A program made the translations under genes and the position numbers. A stretch of 64,000 nt of DNA from Pseudomonas japonica (GTDB lineage: Bacteria; Pseudomonadota; Gammaproteobacteria; Pseudomonadales; Pseudomonadaceae): the NCBI RefSeq assembly GCF_900188455.1, contig NZ_FZOL01000001.1, positions 248,001 to 312,000 on the forward strand, in the 5' to 3' direction. The notes under the pieces were generated by a model. It worked only from the letters and a program-made list of their open reading frames with translations. It did not search any database and was not told the origin of the DNA. Positions 10,384 through 21,025 of this stretch are shown one piece after another; the stretch's first letter is position 1, and every line of letters starts with the position of its first letter.

Positions 10384-10414
10384 AAAAAAGCCCACCGCGA
10401 AGGGTGGGCTCTTT
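10384..10414 (-). terminator. Intrinsic terminator of ttgABC
   Basis: Read on the minus strand: AGCCCACCC, a short loop TTCGC, then GGTGGGCT followed by TTTTTT. It lies 20-50 bp after the ttgC stop, the expected place for the end of the ttgABC transcript. Confidence 0.85.
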
Positions 10415-10431
10415 GACTTCAGCCAGATGAG

Positions 10432-11889
10432 TCAGCCTTTCGGCGCATCCACCGCAGCCTGCTGTTGCCGGGCATCGCCGGTGCGCTCATACCAGCCGCC
10501 ACCCAGCGCCTTGTACAGATTCACCTCGCTGACCAGCTGCGACAGGCGATCGGTGATCAGCGACTGCTGCGCGCTGAACAGATTGCGCTGGGCATCGAGG
10601 AACACCAGGTTGCTGTCGACGCCGATGCGGTAGCGGCGTTCGGCCAGGCGGTAGTAATCCTGGTTGGCGGCAACCAGGTCGCGCTGGGCCTGCAACTGCT
10701 CGTTGTAGGTCTGGCGCGCGGCAAGGCCATCGGAGACTTCCTGGAAGGCGGTCTGGATGGTCTTTTCGTACTTGGCGACGTTGATGTCCTTCTGGATCTT
10801 CGAGTAGTCCAGGCTCGCCTTCAGCGCGCCGGCATTGAAGATCGGCAGGCTGATCTGCGGCTGGAACAGCCAGGTCCCGGAACCACCCTTGAACAGACCG
10901 TCCATGTCCGGGCTCAGGGTCCCGGCATTGGCGGTCAGGCTGATGCGCGGGAAGAACGCCGCGCGTGCCGCGCCGATATTGGCGTTGGCCGCTTTCAGCA
11001 GGTGTTCGGCTTCCATGATGTCGGGACGCCGGGTCAGCAGGTCGGACGGCAGGCCGGCGGGCATTTCCGCCAGCAGGTCGGCGTCCAGCGGCATGGCCGC
11101 CGGCAGGTTCACCGGCAGGCCGGCACCGACCAGCAGGGTCAGGCTGTTGAGGTCCTGGGCCACCAGGCGCTGGTACTGCGCCAGCTTGACCCGCGCGCCT
11201 TCGACGGCGGTGCGCGCCTGGCTCAGGTCGAGGGCCGAGGCCACGCCGACGTCGCTGCTGCGCTGGGTCAGCTTGTAGCTTTCCTCGTAGGTCTTCAGGG
11301 TCTCGCCGGTCAGCTTGAGCAGGGCCTGGTCCGCCTGCCAGGTGAAGTACGCATTGGCGACGCTGGCCACCAGGGCGATCTGCGTCGAGCGGCGTGCCTG
11401 TTCACTGGACAGGTAGGTTTCCAGGGCCTGCTCGCTCAGGCTGCGAACCCGGCCGAACAGGTCCAGCTCGTAGGCGCTGACGCCCACGGTGGCCGAATAC
11501 TGGCTGGAGATCGACGACTGGCCGGTCTGCGACATGTCCGCCGGCAGCCGCTGGCGCGAACCGCTGCCGTTGGCCGAAACCGCCGGGAACAGGTCGGCGC
11601 GCTGGATGCGGTACTGCGCGCGGTAGGCGTCGATGTTCAGCGCCGCGACGCGCAGGTCGCGGTTGTTCTCCAGCGAGCCCTGGATCAGTTGCTGCAGCGC
11701 CGGGTCATGGAAGAACTGGCGCCAGCCTTGCTCGGCCGCGGCGACCTGGGCCGACTCGGTCGGCGAATACGCCGGGCCCGCGGGCCACTGGGTCGCCACC
11801 GGCGACTCGGGGGTCTTGTACTCGGGGATCAGCGAGCATCCGCCCAGGATGAACGCGGTGACCGCCAGGGATAACAGGGACTTGGTCAT
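10432..11889 (-). CDS. ttgC: Outer-membrane efflux lipoprotein (TtgC/OprM type)
   Basis: The outer-membrane channel of a tripartite RND pump. 485 residues with a lipoprotein signal, lipobox ILGGC (Cys18), and two OEP/TolC-like repeats rich in coiled-coil ([23 protein letters not shown] and [20 protein letters not shown]). The gene overlaps the ttgB stop by 4 nt (ATGA). The order A-B-C with divergent ttgR, next to the pca genes and a BenF-like porin, matches the P. putida ttgABC locus. MexAB-OprM is the P. aeruginosa equivalent. Confidence 0.93.
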   Translation of the reverse strand: MTKSLLSLAVTAFILGGCSLIPEYKTPESPVATQWPAGPAYSPTESAQVAAAEQGWRQFFHDPALQQLIQGSLENNRDLRVAALNIDAYRAQYRIQRADLFPAVSANGSGSRQRLPADMSQTGQSSISSQYSATVGVSAYELDLFGRVRSLSEQALETYLSSEQARRSTQIALVASVANAYFTWQADQALLKLTGETLKTYEESYKLTQRSSDVGVASALDLSQARTAVEGARVKLAQYQRLVAQDLNSLTLLVGAGLPVNLPAAMPLDADLLAEMPAGLPSDLLTRRPDIMEAEHLLKAANANIGAARAAFFPRISLTANAGTLSPDMDGLFKGGSGTWLFQPQISLPIFNAGALKASLDYSKIQKDINVAKYEKTIQTAFQEVSDGLAARQTYNEQLQAQRDLVAANQDYYRLAERRYRIGVDSNLVFLDAQRNLFSAQQSLITDRLSQLVSEVNLYKALGGGWYERTGDARQQQAAVDAPKG

Positions 11890-14800
11890 TGCCCAGCCTC
11901 ATAGCGTGGAGTTTCAGGTGTGACGTCCTTTTCCGGCGCCTTGCTGCCGAACCACGACGACACGCTTACGAAGAACAGCGGTACCCAGAAGATGGCCAGG
12001 ACGGTCGCGGTGATCATGCCGCCGATCACCCCGGTACCGATGGCGTGCTGGCTGCCCGAGCCCGCGCCGCTGGCGATGGCCAACGGTACCACGCCGAGAA
12101 TGAACGCCAGCGAGGTCATGATGATCGGCCGCAGACGCATGCGACAGGCCTCGATCGCCGCGTCGATCAGGCTGCGGCCCTGCTCGTGCAGTTCCTTGGC
12201 GAATTCGACGATGAGGATCGCGTTCTTCGCCGCCAGACCGATGGTGGTCAACAGACCCACCTGGAAGTACACGTCGTTGGACAGCCCGCGCAGACTGGTG
12301 GCCAGCAGCGCACCGATGATCCCCAGCGGCACCACCAGCATCACCGCGATCGGAATCGACCAGCTTTCGTACAGTGCCGCCAGGCAGAGGAACACCATCA
12401 GCAGCGACAGGGCGTACAGCGCCGGTGCCTGGGAGCCCGACAGGCGCTCCTCGTAGGACAGGCCGGTCCAGGAGTAACCGATGCCCGCCGGCAGTTGCGC
12501 GGCGATGCGCTCGACTTCGGCCATGGCCTCACCAGTGCTGTAGCCGGGCGCCGGCGCACCGAGGATTTCCACCGCCTCGACGCCGTTGTAACGCGACAGC
12601 TTCGGCGAGCCGTAGATCCACTCGCCCTTGGCGAAGGCGGAGAACGGCACCATCTCGCCGGCGGCGTTGCGCACGTACCACTTCTGCAGGTCTTCCGGGC
12701 TCATCCGCGACGAGGCTTCGCCCTGGATGTAGACCTTCTTGACCCGGCCACGGTCGATGAAGTCGTTGACGTAGCTGGCGCCCAGGGCGATCGACAGGGT
12801 GCTGTTGATGTCGGCGATGGTCACGCCCAGGGCACTGGCACGCTCGTCGTCGACGGTCAGCTGGTACTGCGGCTCGTCGTTCAGGCCGTTCGGACGCACC
12901 GCCGAAAGGATCTTGCTCTGCGCGGCCATGCCGAGGAACTGGTTGCGCGCTTCCATCAGCTTGTTGTGGCCGACGCCGGCGCGGTCCTGGAGGAACACGT
13001 CGAAACCGGTGGCGTTACCCAGCTCCAGTACCGCCGGCGGGGCGAAGGCGAAGACCATCGCGTCGCGGAAGCTGAAGAAGTGCTGCTGGGCGCGGGCCGC
13101 CAGTTTGAACACGCTGTTCTCGGCGGAGCGCTCGTCCCACGGCTTGAGCATGATGAAGGCCATGCCCGAGCTCTGGCCGCGGCCGGCGAAGTTGAAGCCG
13201 GTCACGGTGAACACCGAAGCCACGGTATCGGCTTCCTTGTCCAGCAGGTACTCGCGCATCTGGTCGACCACCACCTGGGTGCGCTCGGCACTGGAACCGG
13301 CCGGGGTCTGCACCTGGGCGAACAGTACGCCCTGGTCTTCTTCCGGGAGGAACGCGGTGGGGATGCGGGTAAACAGCCAGATCATGCCGACCACGATCAG
13401 CAGGTAGGCCAGCAGGTACGGCGCCTTGTGCCGCAGCATGTTGCCGACGCCGCGCTCGTAGCTGCGCACGCTGCGGTCGAAGTTGCGGTTGAACCAGCCG
13501 AAGAAGCCGCGCTTGGCGGTGTGGTGCTCGCCTTTCTTCAGCGGCTTGAGCATGGTGGCGCACAGCGCCGGGGTGAAGATCAGCGCCACCAGTACCGACA
13601 GGGCCATGGCCGAGACGATGGTGATGGAGAACTGCTTGTAGATCACCCCGGTGGAGCCGCCGAAGAACGCCATCGGCAGGAGTACCGCCGAGAGCACCAG
13701 GGCGATACCGACCAGGGCGCCCTGGATCTGGCCCATGGACTTCTTGGTCGCTTCCTTGGGTGACAGGCCCTCTTCGGACATCACCCGCTCGACGTTTTCC
13801 ACCACGACGATGGCGTCGTCCACCAACAGGCCGATGGCCAGGACCATGCCGAACATGGTCAGGGTGTTGATGCTGAAGCCGGCCGCCGCGAGGATGCCGA
13901 AGGTGCCGAGCAAGACCACCGGCACCGTCATGGTGGTGATCACCGTGGCGCGGAAGTTCTGCAGGAACAGGTACATCACCAGGAACACCAGGACGATCGC
14001 TTCGATCAGGGTGTGGATCACACCGCTGATGGACTCGGTCACCACCGGGGTGGTGTCGTACGGGAAGACCGCCTTCATGCCTGGCGGGAAGAACGGTTCC
14101 AGGTCGGAGATGGTCTTGCGCAGCGCCTTGGCGGTATCCAGGGCGTTGGCGCCGGTGGCCAGTTTCACCGCCAGGCCGGACGCCGGCTTGCCGTTGAACT
14201 GGGCGCTGACCGCGTAGTTTTCACCGCCCAGGCCGACCGTGGCGACATCGCCCAGGCGCACCTGCGAGCCATCCCGGTTGACCTTGAGCAGGATCCTTTC
14301 GAACTGCTCGGCGGTCTGCAGGCGGGTCTTGCCGATGATGGTGGCGTTGAGTTGCTGGCCGGGCAGGGCGGGCAGGCCGCCGAGCTGGCCGGAGGAAACC
14401 TGGACGTTCTGCGCGGCGACCGCGGTCTTCACGTCGACCGGGGTCAGCTGGTACTTGTTCAGCTTGGCCGGGTCGAGCCAGATGCGCATCGCGTACTGGG
14501 CACCGAAGACCTGGAAGTCACCGACACCGGCGGTCCGCGAAATCGGGTCCTGCATGTTGGAGACGATGTAGTTGGCCAGGTCGTCCTTGGTCATGCTGCC
14601 GTCTTCCGACACCAGGCCGATCACCAGCAGGAAGTTCTTCACCGCCTTGGTCACGCGGATACCCTGCTGCTGCACTTCTTGCGGTAGCAGCGGGGTGGCC
14701 AGGTTCAGCTTGTTCTGCACCTGGACCTGGGCGGTATCGGGGTTGGTGCCCTGCTCGAAGGTGGCGGTGATGGTCATGCTGCCGTCGGAGTTGCTCTCCG

Positions 14801-15038
14801 ACGACACATAACGCAGGTTGTCGATACCGTTGAGTTGCTGCTCGATCACCTGGACCACGGTGTCCTGCACGGTCTGCGCGGACGCGCCCGGGTAGCTCAC
14901 GGCGATGGCGATCGCCGGCGGGGCGATGCTCGGGTACTGGTTGATCGGTAACTTGAGGATCGACAGCGCGCCGACCAGCATGATCACCAGGGCGATCACC
15001 CAGGCGAAGATCGGGCGATCGATAAAGAATCTCGACAT
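11886..15038 (-). CDS. ttgB: RND multidrug efflux permease (TtgB/MexB type)
   Basis: The inner-membrane proton-driven pump. 1050 residues, standard HAE-1 length. It starts [20 protein letters not shown] (TM1), then has the porter domain segments, the [22 protein letters not shown] stretch of TM4 with the paired aspartates of the proton relay, and a second half-repeat ending with [22 protein letters not shown]. It lies 3 bp after ttgA and overlaps ttgC. Substrates in P. putida TtgB include solvents, flavonoids and several antibiotics. Confidence 0.95.
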   Translation of the reverse strand: MSRFFIDRPIFAWVIALVIMLVGALSILKLPINQYPSIAPPAIAIAVSYPGASAQTVQDTVVQVIEQQLNGIDNLRYVSSESNSDGSMTITATFEQGTNPDTAQVQVQNKLNLATPLLPQEVQQQGIRVTKAVKNFLLVIGLVSEDGSMTKDDLANYIVSNMQDPISRTAGVGDFQVFGAQYAMRIWLDPAKLNKYQLTPVDVKTAVAAQNVQVSSGQLGGLPALPGQQLNATIIGKTRLQTAEQFERILLKVNRDGSQVRLGDVATVGLGGENYAVSAQFNGKPASGLAVKLATGANALDTAKALRKTISDLEPFFPPGMKAVFPYDTTPVVTESISGVIHTLIEAIVLVFLVMYLFLQNFRATVITTMTVPVVLLGTFGILAAAGFSINTLTMFGMVLAIGLLVDDAIVVVENVERVMSEEGLSPKEATKKSMGQIQGALVGIALVLSAVLLPMAFFGGSTGVIYKQFSITIVSAMALSVLVALIFTPALCATMLKPLKKGEHHTAKRGFFGWFNRNFDRSVRSYERGVGNMLRHKAPYLLAYLLIVVGMIWLFTRIPTAFLPEEDQGVLFAQVQTPAGSSAERTQVVVDQMREYLLDKEADTVASVFTVTGFNFAGRGQSSGMAFIMLKPWDERSAENSVFKLAARAQQHFFSFRDAMVFAFAPPAVLELGNATGFDVFLQDRAGVGHNKLMEARNQFLGMAAQSKILSAVRPNGLNDEPQYQLTVDDERASALGVTIADINSTLSIALGASYVNDFIDRGRVKKVYIQGEASSRMSPEDLQKWYVRNAAGEMVPFSAFAKGEWIYGSPKLSRYNGVEAVEILGAPAPGYSTGEAMAEVERIAAQLPAGIGYSWTGLSYEERLSGSQAPALYALSLLMVFLCLAALYESWSIPIAVMLVVPLGIIGALLATSLRGLSNDVYFQVGLLTTIGLAAKNAILIVEFAKELHEQGRSLIDAAIEACRMRLRPIIMTSLAFILGVVPLAIASGAGSGSQHAIGTGVIGGMITATVLAIFWVPLFFVSVSSWFGSKAPEKDVTPETPRYEAGQ

Positions 15039-15041
15039 GGT

Positions 15042-16193
15042 TTACTCCCCTTTGGCCCCTGCGCTCGCGGCACTGGCCTGGGTTGGCTGGGCAGGTTTGA
15101 CGTTGGTCGCTTCGCTGACCTTCACCTCGACGCCTGGCTTGACGAACTGCAGGCCTTCGGTGATCAGACGGTCACCGGCACTCAGGCCTTCCTCGACCAG
15201 CCAGTCGTTGCCGACGGTGCGGCTGGCCTTGAGCTGACGCAGTTCGACCTTGTTCTCCTGGTTGACCACCAGGGCGGTGGCCTGGCCCTTGAGGTCACGG
15301 GTCACGCCTTGTTGCGGGGCGAGGATCGCGGTCTCGTTGATGCCGTTGTTGAGGCGGGCGTGGACGAACATGCCGGGCAGCAGGTTGTGTTCCGGGTTGG
15401 GGAACACGGCGCGCAGGGTCACCGAACCGGTGGTCTGGTCGACCGACACCTCGGAGAACTCCAGGCGACCTTCCTGGGCATAGGTGCTGCCGTCTTCCAG
15501 CTTCAGGGTGACCTTGGCCGCGTTGTCGCCGACCTTCTGCAGCCTGCCGCTTTCCAGTTCACGGCGCAGTTTCAGCAGTTCGGCGGAGGACTGCGTGACG
15601 TCGACGTAGATCGGGTCGAGCTGCTGGATCACCGCCATGGCGGTGGCCTGGCCGTTGCTGACCAGCGCGCCCTCGGTGACGTTGGAGCGCCCGATCCGGC
15701 CGCTGAGCGGGGCGAGAACCTTGGTGTAGCGCAGATCGATCTCGGCGCTTTTCAGCGAAGCTTCAGCCTGCAAACGTTTGGCCTGGGCATCGTCGTATTC
15801 CTGGCGGCTGACCGCCTGCTCGTTCACCAGCTGCTTGTAGCGGTCGGACAGCGACTTGGTGGATTGCAGGTTGGCCTTGGCGCTGGCCAGGGTCGCCTCG
15901 TACACCGACGGGTCGATCTGGTACAGCTGCTGACCTTCCTTCACGTCGCTGCCTTCCTTGAACAGGCGCTTGAGAATGATGCCGTTGACCTGCGGACGGA
16001 CTTCCGCCACCCGGTAGGCGATGGTGCGCCCCGGCAGATCGGAGACGAGGGTATAGGATTGGGCCTGGAGGGTAACGACGCCGACCTGAGGAGCCTGCGC
16101 CACGGGCGCCGCTTCTTCCTTTTTACAGCCGCTGAGCAGTGTTGCCAGGGCGACGGCGGATACCAGAGCGGTAACAGCTGGCTTGAATTGCAT
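15042..16193 (-). CDS. ttgA: RND efflux periplasmic adaptor (TtgA/MexA type)
   Basis: The membrane-fusion lipoprotein linking TtgB to TtgC. 383 residues with lipobox LLSGC (Cys23), the split lipoyl domain (GRTIAYRVAEVRPQVNGII ... VLAPLSGRIGRSNVTEGALV), a coiled-coil hairpin between them (SDRYKQLVNEQAVSRQEYDDAQ) and a beta-barrel C-terminal half. It is the first gene of the operon, with the TtgR operator about 110 bp upstream of its start. Confidence 0.94.
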   Translation of the reverse strand: MQFKPAVTALVSAVALATLLSGCKKEEAAPVAQAPQVGVVTLQAQSYTLVSDLPGRTIAYRVAEVRPQVNGIILKRLFKEGSDVKEGQQLYQIDPSVYEATLASAKANLQSTKSLSDRYKQLVNEQAVSRQEYDDAQAKRLQAEASLKSAEIDLRYTKVLAPLSGRIGRSNVTEGALVSNGQATAMAVIQQLDPIYVDVTQSSAELLKLRRELESGRLQKVGDNAAKVTLKLEDGSTYAQEGRLEFSEVSVDQTTGSVTLRAVFPNPEHNLLPGMFVHARLNNGINETAILAPQQGVTRDLKGQATALVVNQENKVELRQLKASRTVGNDWLVEEGLSAGDRLITEGLQFVKPGVEVKVSEATNVKPAQPTQASAASAGAKGE

Positions 16194-16284
16194 GAAGATC
16201 CTCGGGTCAGAAAGAGCTGAAGACGCTCAAGAGTAATGGAAAACGGGTTGTCGGAAATATCACTTCCGGCTAGATAAGTAGCAT

Positions 16285-16324
16285 GCTAAGGAATATACTT
16301 ACATTCATGCTTGTTTGTAAACAC
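16285..16324. promoter_or_regulatory. TtgR operator in the ttgA-ttgR intergenic region
   Basis: The AT-rich run GCTAAGGAATATACTTACAT continues into TCATGCTTGTTTGTAAAC. Its complement closely matches the published P. putida TtgR operator as I remember it. Imperfect inverted arms TTACA (16299-16303) and TGTAA (16316-16320) are visible. TtgR binding here would repress both divergent transcripts until an effector binds. Confidence 0.75.
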
Positions 16325-16456
16325 CCGCTACCTTGTCCTGCGAATCCAGCAAGGCGCGAAACCCGAACTCCCGGAACGCGGCCAAACCCCGCCGCACCGG
16401 TTTAGAAACCGCTCGCCCGATGCAGGCGCGCGGCCCCTTGATGAGGTTGCACTGCC

Positions 16457-17089
16457 ATGGTCCGTCGAACCAAAGAGGAAGCACGGGAAACCCGTAACCA
16501 GATCCTCGAAGCTGCGGAAAAAGCCTTCTATAAACGTGGGATCGCACGTACCACCCTGGCGGATATCGCCGAACTGGCCGGGGTCACCCGCGGTGCGATC
16601 TACTGGCATTTCGACAATAAGGCCGAGCTGGTGCAGGCCCTGCTCGACAGCCTTCAGGAGCCCCTGGACGCCCTGGCCCGGGCCAGCGAAAGCGAGGACG
16701 AACTCGATCCGCTGGGCTGCATGCGCAAACTGCTGGTGCAACTGATGCACCAGATGGCCAGCGACTCCAAGACGCGTCGTATCAATGAAATCCTCCACCA
16801 CAAATGTGAATTCACCGATGAGATGTGCGAGATCCGTGTGCAACGCCAGAACGCGGTGATCGACTGCCATGAGCGCATCAGCTGTTCGCTGGGCAACGCC
16901 ATCAAGCGTGGCCAACTGCCTGCGGATATGGACCCGGAACGCGCGGCGCTGGCGTTGTTCGCCTACATCGACGGGCTGATCCGGCGCTGGCTGCTGCTGC
17001 CCGACAGCTTCGACCTGTTCGAGGATGCCGAGCGCCTGGTCGATACCGGGCTGGACATGCTGCGCTTGAGCCCCTCCCTGCGCAATTGA
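16457..17089 (+). CDS. ttgR: TetR-family repressor of the efflux operon (TtgR)
   Basis: 210 residues beginning [20 protein letters not shown]. The TetR DNA-binding domain shows [20 protein letters not shown] and [19 protein letters not shown] (residues about 28-66). The C-terminal ligand-binding part includes [20 protein letters not shown] and [20 protein letters not shown] sequence (here [16 protein letters not shown]), characteristic of TtgR. It represses ttgABC and itself and is released by flavonoids and antibiotics in P. putida. It is divergent from ttgA, and an intrinsic terminator follows it. Confidence 0.94.
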   Translation: MVRRTKEEARETRNQILEAAEKAFYKRGIARTTLADIAELAGVTRGAIYWHFDNKAELVQALLDSLQEPLDALARASESEDELDPLGCMRKLLVQLMHQMASDSKTRRINEILHHKCEFTDEMCEIRVQRQNAVIDCHERISCSLGNAIKRGQLPADMDPERAALALFAYIDGLIRRWLLLPDSFDLFEDAERLVDTGLDMLRLSPSLRN

Positions 17090-17142
17090 GGTTTTGTGAG
17101 CAATTGTGAAGCCTTGTATTCGCAATTGCCTTGAGTTGTGTC

Positions 17143-17182
17143 AGACGCCGGCCTGGGCAAGAATCAGACCGGCGTCTTCATT
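17143..17182 (+). terminator. Intrinsic terminator after ttgR
   Basis: Stem AGACGCCGG (17143-17151) pairs with CCGGCGTCT (17169-17177), followed by TCATTAT. It separates ttgR from the DMT gene. Confidence 0.75.
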
Positions 17183-17245
17183 ATGTAGGCAAGCGCCGTC
17201 TAAATACTTAGCTGGCTAATTAAATTTTCTTCATCGAGTCCGGAC

Positions 17246-18130
17246 ATGACTGCGCAGACCCCGACAATCAAAGGCGCCGATCAACCGTTGCGGGGGATCG
17301 CCCTGATCTGTCTGGCGGTGCTGCTGTTTGCCAGCCATGACGCGCTGTCCAAATACCTGTCGGGTTTCTACGCCATCGTCATGGTGGTGTGGGCGCGCTA
17401 CGTGGTGCACACCCTGCTGATGCTGGTGGTGTTCGTGCCGCGCACCGGGCTCTCGGCGGTGGTGCGCACGCGCCGGCCGCTGCTGCAGCTGGCGCGGGCA
17501 CTGTGCCTGATCGGCACCAGCCTGCTGTTCACCACCGGCCTGCGCTATATCCCCCTGGCCGAGGCCACGGCGGTGAACTTCCTCGCGCCGCTGATGGTGA
17601 CCGCGCTGTCGGTGCCCTTGCTGGGCGAGCGGGTGACCCGTGGGCAATGGCTCGCGGTGTCGGCGGGCTTCATCGGCGTCCTGATCGTGATCCGTCCCGG
17701 CGGGGTGCTGTTCACCCCGGCGATCCTGCTGCCCCTGGGTTCGGCATTCTGCTTCGGCTGCTACCAGTTGCTGACGCGCAAGCTCAGCACCACCGACAGC
17801 CCGACCACCAGCAACTTTCTCACCGGGATCTTCAACAGCCTGATCATGACGGCCCTGGTGCCCTTCTTCTGGAGCGTGCCGAGTTTCACCCATGCCCTGT
17901 TCATGCTCGGCCTGGGGACCTGCGGCATGCTCGGTCACATGCTCCTGACCTCGGCCTTCAAGCATGCCGCGCCGGCCCTGCTGGCGCCGTTCAGCTACGG
18001 CCAGATCCTCTTCGCCGGGATGTTCGGCTACCTGATCTTCGACCACAGCCCGGATGCCTTCGGCGTGGTCGGGATCGCCATCATCTGCTTCAGCGGCCTG
18101 GCCGTGGCCTGGGTCCAGCGGCGGCGCTGA
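17246..18130 (+). CDS. DMT-superfamily (EamA) transporter
   Basis: 294 residues with ten predicted membrane helices in two EamA repeats (roughly residues 15-145 and 155-290): LRGIALICLAVLLFASHDALSKYL at the start of the first and FGCYQLLTRKLS near the start of the second. These RhaT/EamA proteins export metabolites or drugs; no specific substrate can be assigned. An AT-rich promoter-like stretch (CTAAATACTTAGCTGGCTAA) lies just upstream. The stop abuts the stop of the convergent MFS gene with no gap. Confidence 0.85.
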   Translation: MTAQTPTIKGADQPLRGIALICLAVLLFASHDALSKYLSGFYAIVMVVWARYVVHTLLMLVVFVPRTGLSAVVRTRRPLLQLARALCLIGTSLLFTTGLRYIPLAEATAVNFLAPLMVTALSVPLLGERVTRGQWLAVSAGFIGVLIVIRPGGVLFTPAILLPLGSAFCFGCYQLLTRKLSTTDSPTTSNFLTGIFNSLIMTALVPFFWSVPSFTHALFMLGLGTCGMLGHMLLTSAFKHAAPALLAPFSYGQILFAGMFGYLIFDHSPDAFGVVGIAIICFSGLAVAWVQRRR

Positions 18131-19588
18131 TCAGTGCCCGCGCAGCTCGCGGTTGGGCAGGGCCAGCGCGGCGGCCAGGCCCAGCAGCGAGATCGACGCA
18201 CTGCCCAGCAGCAGGTTGCGGAAGGTCACCGACAGCTCGGCCTGCACCTGCAGGCTCGCCTCGCCGGCGCGCAGGCTGCCGAGCAGGGCTTCGCCGGCCA
18301 GGGCATAGCCGCCGTCCTGCAGCATCGCCAGCAACAAGGCCGACATCAGGGCCACGCCCACGGCGCCGCCGAGTGAGCGGAACAGGTTGGTGGTACTGGT
18401 CGCCACGCCGATGTCCCTGGCCTGCACCGCGCTCTGCGCCGCCACCAGCGAGGTGGGGAACTGGGCACCGCTGGCGATGCCGGTGAGCAGCATGAACAGG
18501 CCGCCGAGCAGCGTCGAGGAGGGCGGGCTCAGGGCCATGCCGACGATGGCCAGGGGCATCAGCGTGCTGCCGAAGAGAATCTGCGGCTTGAAGCGTCCGG
18601 TCAGGTTGGTCAGGCGCCCCGCGCAATAGGCGCCGATCGGCAGGCCCATGGCCAGCGGCAACAGGTGCAAGGCGGCGCTGTCGGCCCCGGCGCCGGTGAT
18701 GCTCTGGAAGCGCAGCGGCATCAGCATGGTCAGGGAGATGGCCTGGAAGCTGGTGAAGAAGATCGTGCACCAGCACAGCACGGCGACGCGGTTGCCGAAC
18801 AGCTTGAGCGGCAGCAGCGGTTCCGGCGCACGGCGTTCGTGCAGGACGAACAGGGTCAGGCCGAACACCGCGGCCGCCAGCAGTGCCAGTACCGCCTCGC
18901 TGTGCCAGGCATGGCCCTGGCCGATCAGGGTGATCGCCAGGAGCAGGGCGCTGAGGCCGAGGATCAGCAGCAGGGCGCCGGGATAGTCCACCTTCGCCTC
19001 CCGCTGCGGCGTCGCCAGCCCGCGCAGGCTGTTGCGCGTCACCCACCAGGCGGTCAGGCCCAGCGGCAGGTTGAGCCAGAACACCCAGCGCCACGACAGG
19101 TACTCGGTCAGCAGCCCGCCGAGCACTGGGCCGGTGACGCTGGCGGCGGCGTACATGCTGCTGAAATAGCCCTGGTAGCGCCCGCGTTCCCGTGGCGCCA
19201 CCAGGTCGCCGAGGATCGCCTGGCTGACCGAGACCATGCCGCCGGCACCGATGCCCTGGACCACCCGGGCCAGCACCAGTTGCTCCATGTTCTGGGCCAT
19301 GGCGCAGAACACCGAGGCGAGGGTGAAGATCGCCGTGCCACTGAGGATCATGCGCCGACGGCCATAGAGATCGCCGAGCTTGCCGTAGATCGGCGTGGCC
19401 ACGGTCATGGCCACCATGTAGCCGGAAATCACCCAGGCCAGCAGGCCGACATCATTGAACTGCGCGGAGATCGCCGGCATCGACACGGCGATGATGGTCT
19501 GGTCGAGGGCGCCGAGGAAAATCGCCAGCATCAGGGCGACGAGGACGGTGCGGATGGCGGGTTGCGGCGGGGTGTGGGGTAGGGTCAC
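18131..19588 (-). CDS. DHA2-family MFS multidrug transporter (EmrB/QacA type)
   Basis: About 485 residues from the GTG at 19588 (MTLPHTPPQPAIRTVLVALM); the longer frame to 19642 would add 18 REP-derived residues and is rejected. Fourteen hydrophobic segments. DHA2 signatures are visible: FLGALDQTIIAVSMPAI in TM1, the motif A region YGKLGDLYGRRRMIL, and motif C-like GPVLGGLLTEYLSWRWVFWLNLPLG. It is probably a proton antiporter for hydrophobic drugs. No EmrA partner is adjacent. A gene of this class also follows ttgR in P. putida. Confidence 0.88.
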   Translation of the reverse strand: MTLPHTPPQPAIRTVLVALMLAIFLGALDQTIIAVSMPAISAQFNDVGLLAWVISGYMVAMTVATPIYGKLGDLYGRRRMILSGTAIFTLASVFCAMAQNMEQLVLARVVQGIGAGGMVSVSQAILGDLVAPRERGRYQGYFSSMYAAASVTGPVLGGLLTEYLSWRWVFWLNLPLGLTAWWVTRNSLRGLATPQREAKVDYPGALLLILGLSALLLAITLIGQGHAWHSEAVLALLAAAVFGLTLFVLHERRAPEPLLPLKLFGNRVAVLCWCTIFFTSFQAISLTMLMPLRFQSITGAGADSAALHLLPLAMGLPIGAYCAGRLTNLTGRFKPQILFGSTLMPLAIVGMALSPPSSTLLGGLFMLLTGIASGAQFPTSLVAAQSAVQARDIGVATSTTNLFRSLGGAVGVALMSALLLAMLQDGGYALAGEALLGSLRAGEASLQVQAELSVTFRNLLLGSASISLLGLAAALALPNRELRGH

Positions 19589-19614
19589 GGAGGGGCTCGG
19601 CTCATGGCCGATCG

Positions 19615-19716
19615 GGACCGCGTTGCGGTCCTTCACGGGCAAGCCACGCTCCTACGGCTTGATGCGATTCTTGCGTAGGAGCGTGGCTTGCCCGCGAAGG
19701 GCCGCAACGCGGCCCC
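19615..19716. repeat. REP palindrome pair
   Basis: Opposed REP units upstream of the DHA2 transporter gene (ends CACGCTCCTAC at 19655 and GTAGGAGCGTGGCTTGCCCG from 19676). Confidence 0.85.
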
Positions 19717-19777
19717 CTCGGCTGTCTTGAATAGTATGTCCGAGTGTAACCAATAGCTTGCTAAGAGTCTCGCTGGC

Positions 19778-19951
19778 CTACCTCAGCGCACTCAGCGTCG
19801 CCGTATGCGGCACGCAATGCGCCAGCGAACAGCTTGCCGCCGACCATGGCTGATTGCGCGCCTGCTCGACCCGCCAGGCGGCGGTCGCATAGAGCCCCAT
19901 GACGGCGGCGATGGCGCAGACGATGGCGCATTTCCTGGATTTGACACCCAT
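19778..19951 (-). CDS. Small single-span membrane or exported protein, unknown
   Basis: A 57-residue ORF (MGVKSRKCAIVCAIAAVMGL...) supported by a good ribosome site, GGAGG eight bases before the ATG. It has a basic N terminus, one hydrophobic helix (about residues 9-24) and a polar tail with two cysteines (AASCSLAHC). An upstream ATG at 20002 lacks such a site. I do not recognise the family. It lies between a REP pair and a LysR gene; the LysR stop is 63 bp upstream of this start. Confidence 0.5.
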   Translation of the reverse strand: MGVKSRKCAIVCAIAAVMGLYATAAWRVEQARNQPWSAASCSLAHCVPHTATLSALR

Positions 19952-20014
19952 GATGCTGACCTCCGGCAACCCACACATACGGTTACAAGGATAGTCCAGC
20001 ACCCGTGGTGTCGC

Positions 20015-20923
20015 TCAGGGCAGGTCGCGATCCCACTCCGGTGGGTCGCGGAAGCGCTCGGCGAGGAAATCCAGCATGCTGCGCAAGGTCGCCGGCATGT
20101 GCTTGCGCGAGGTGTACACCGCATTGAGGTTGAGCGTCCGGGGTCTGGCCTCGGGCAGCAGGCGGATCAGTTCGCCGCTGCGCAGCGGGCCGTGGGCCAG
20201 GTAGCTCGGCAGCATGGCGATCCCGGCACCGGCCAGGGTCGCCTGCTGCAGGGTCAGCGCTTCGTTGGCGCTGATGTTGCCGTGGATCGGTACCGACACG
20301 CTTTCGCCGTCCACCTCGAAATGCCAGAGGCTGTGGCCGAAATAGGAGTGGGTCAGGCAGTTGTGCTGGCTGAGGTCCTGCACCACCCGCGGCGCCGGAT
20401 GCTCGCGCAGGTACGCGGGCGCCGCGCAGATCACCGAATGACACACGCTCAGGCGCCGGGCGATCAGGTTCGGGTCGATATCGTTGCTGGTGCGGATCGC
20501 CAGGTCGATGCGCTCGTCCACCAGGTTGACGGTGCGATCGAGCATCTGCAGATCGACCTTCACTTGCGGGTAACGCCGCACGTATTCGGCAATCGCGTCC
20601 ACCAGTTGCGCCTGACCGAACGAGGTGCTGACGCTGATGCGCAACTCACCGCGCGGTGCCTGGTCCGGCGTGCTGACCGCCGCCTGCAGGTCTCCGGCCA
20701 GCTCCAGCATCTGCCGGCAGCGTGGCAGGGTCTCCTTGCCGGCGGCGGTCAGGCTCAGTTTGCGCGTGGTGCGCTGCATCAGCCTTGCGCCGACCCAGTT
20801 CTCCAGGTCGGCCAGATAGCGGGAAATCACCGGACGCGACAGGTCCAGATGATCGGCGGCGGCGGACTGGCTGCCGAGGTCGACCACGGTGACGAAGACC
20901 CGCATGGCGGTAAGGCGGTCCAT
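20015..20923 (-). CDS. LysR-family regulator (divergent from the MBL-fold gene)
   Basis: 302 residues from MDRLTAMRVFVTVVDLGSQS. The HTH is AAADHLDLSRPVISRYLADLENWVG; this CrgA/DsdC-like subgroup has the RTTRKLSLTAAGKETL wing. The substrate-binding domain spans about residues 90-295. The same frame stays open for almost 1.8 kb upstream, but that part is antisense to two real plus-strand genes. It is divergent from the MBL-fold/NAD(P)-binding pair with about 100 bp between, so it probably regulates them. Confidence 0.88.
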   Translation of the reverse strand: MDRLTAMRVFVTVVDLGSQSAAADHLDLSRPVISRYLADLENWVGARLMQRTTRKLSLTAAGKETLPRCRQMLELAGDLQAAVSTPDQAPRGELRISVSTSFGQAQLVDAIAEYVRRYPQVKVDLQMLDRTVNLVDERIDLAIRTSNDIDPNLIARRLSVCHSVICAAPAYLREHPAPRVVQDLSQHNCLTHSYFGHSLWHFEVDGESVSVPIHGNISANEALTLQQATLAGAGIAMLPSYLAHGPLRSGELIRLLPEARPRTLNLNAVYTSRKHMPATLRSMLDFLAERFRDPPEWDRDLP

Positions 20924-21025
20924 GGATATGTCCGATTTCAGAAACAAACTATGTCGAAGCATCGCATTTTTTGCTGCGAATCGTGCAACTAAGCTGTGGG
21001 ACATCATCTTGCACAGGATTCCGCG

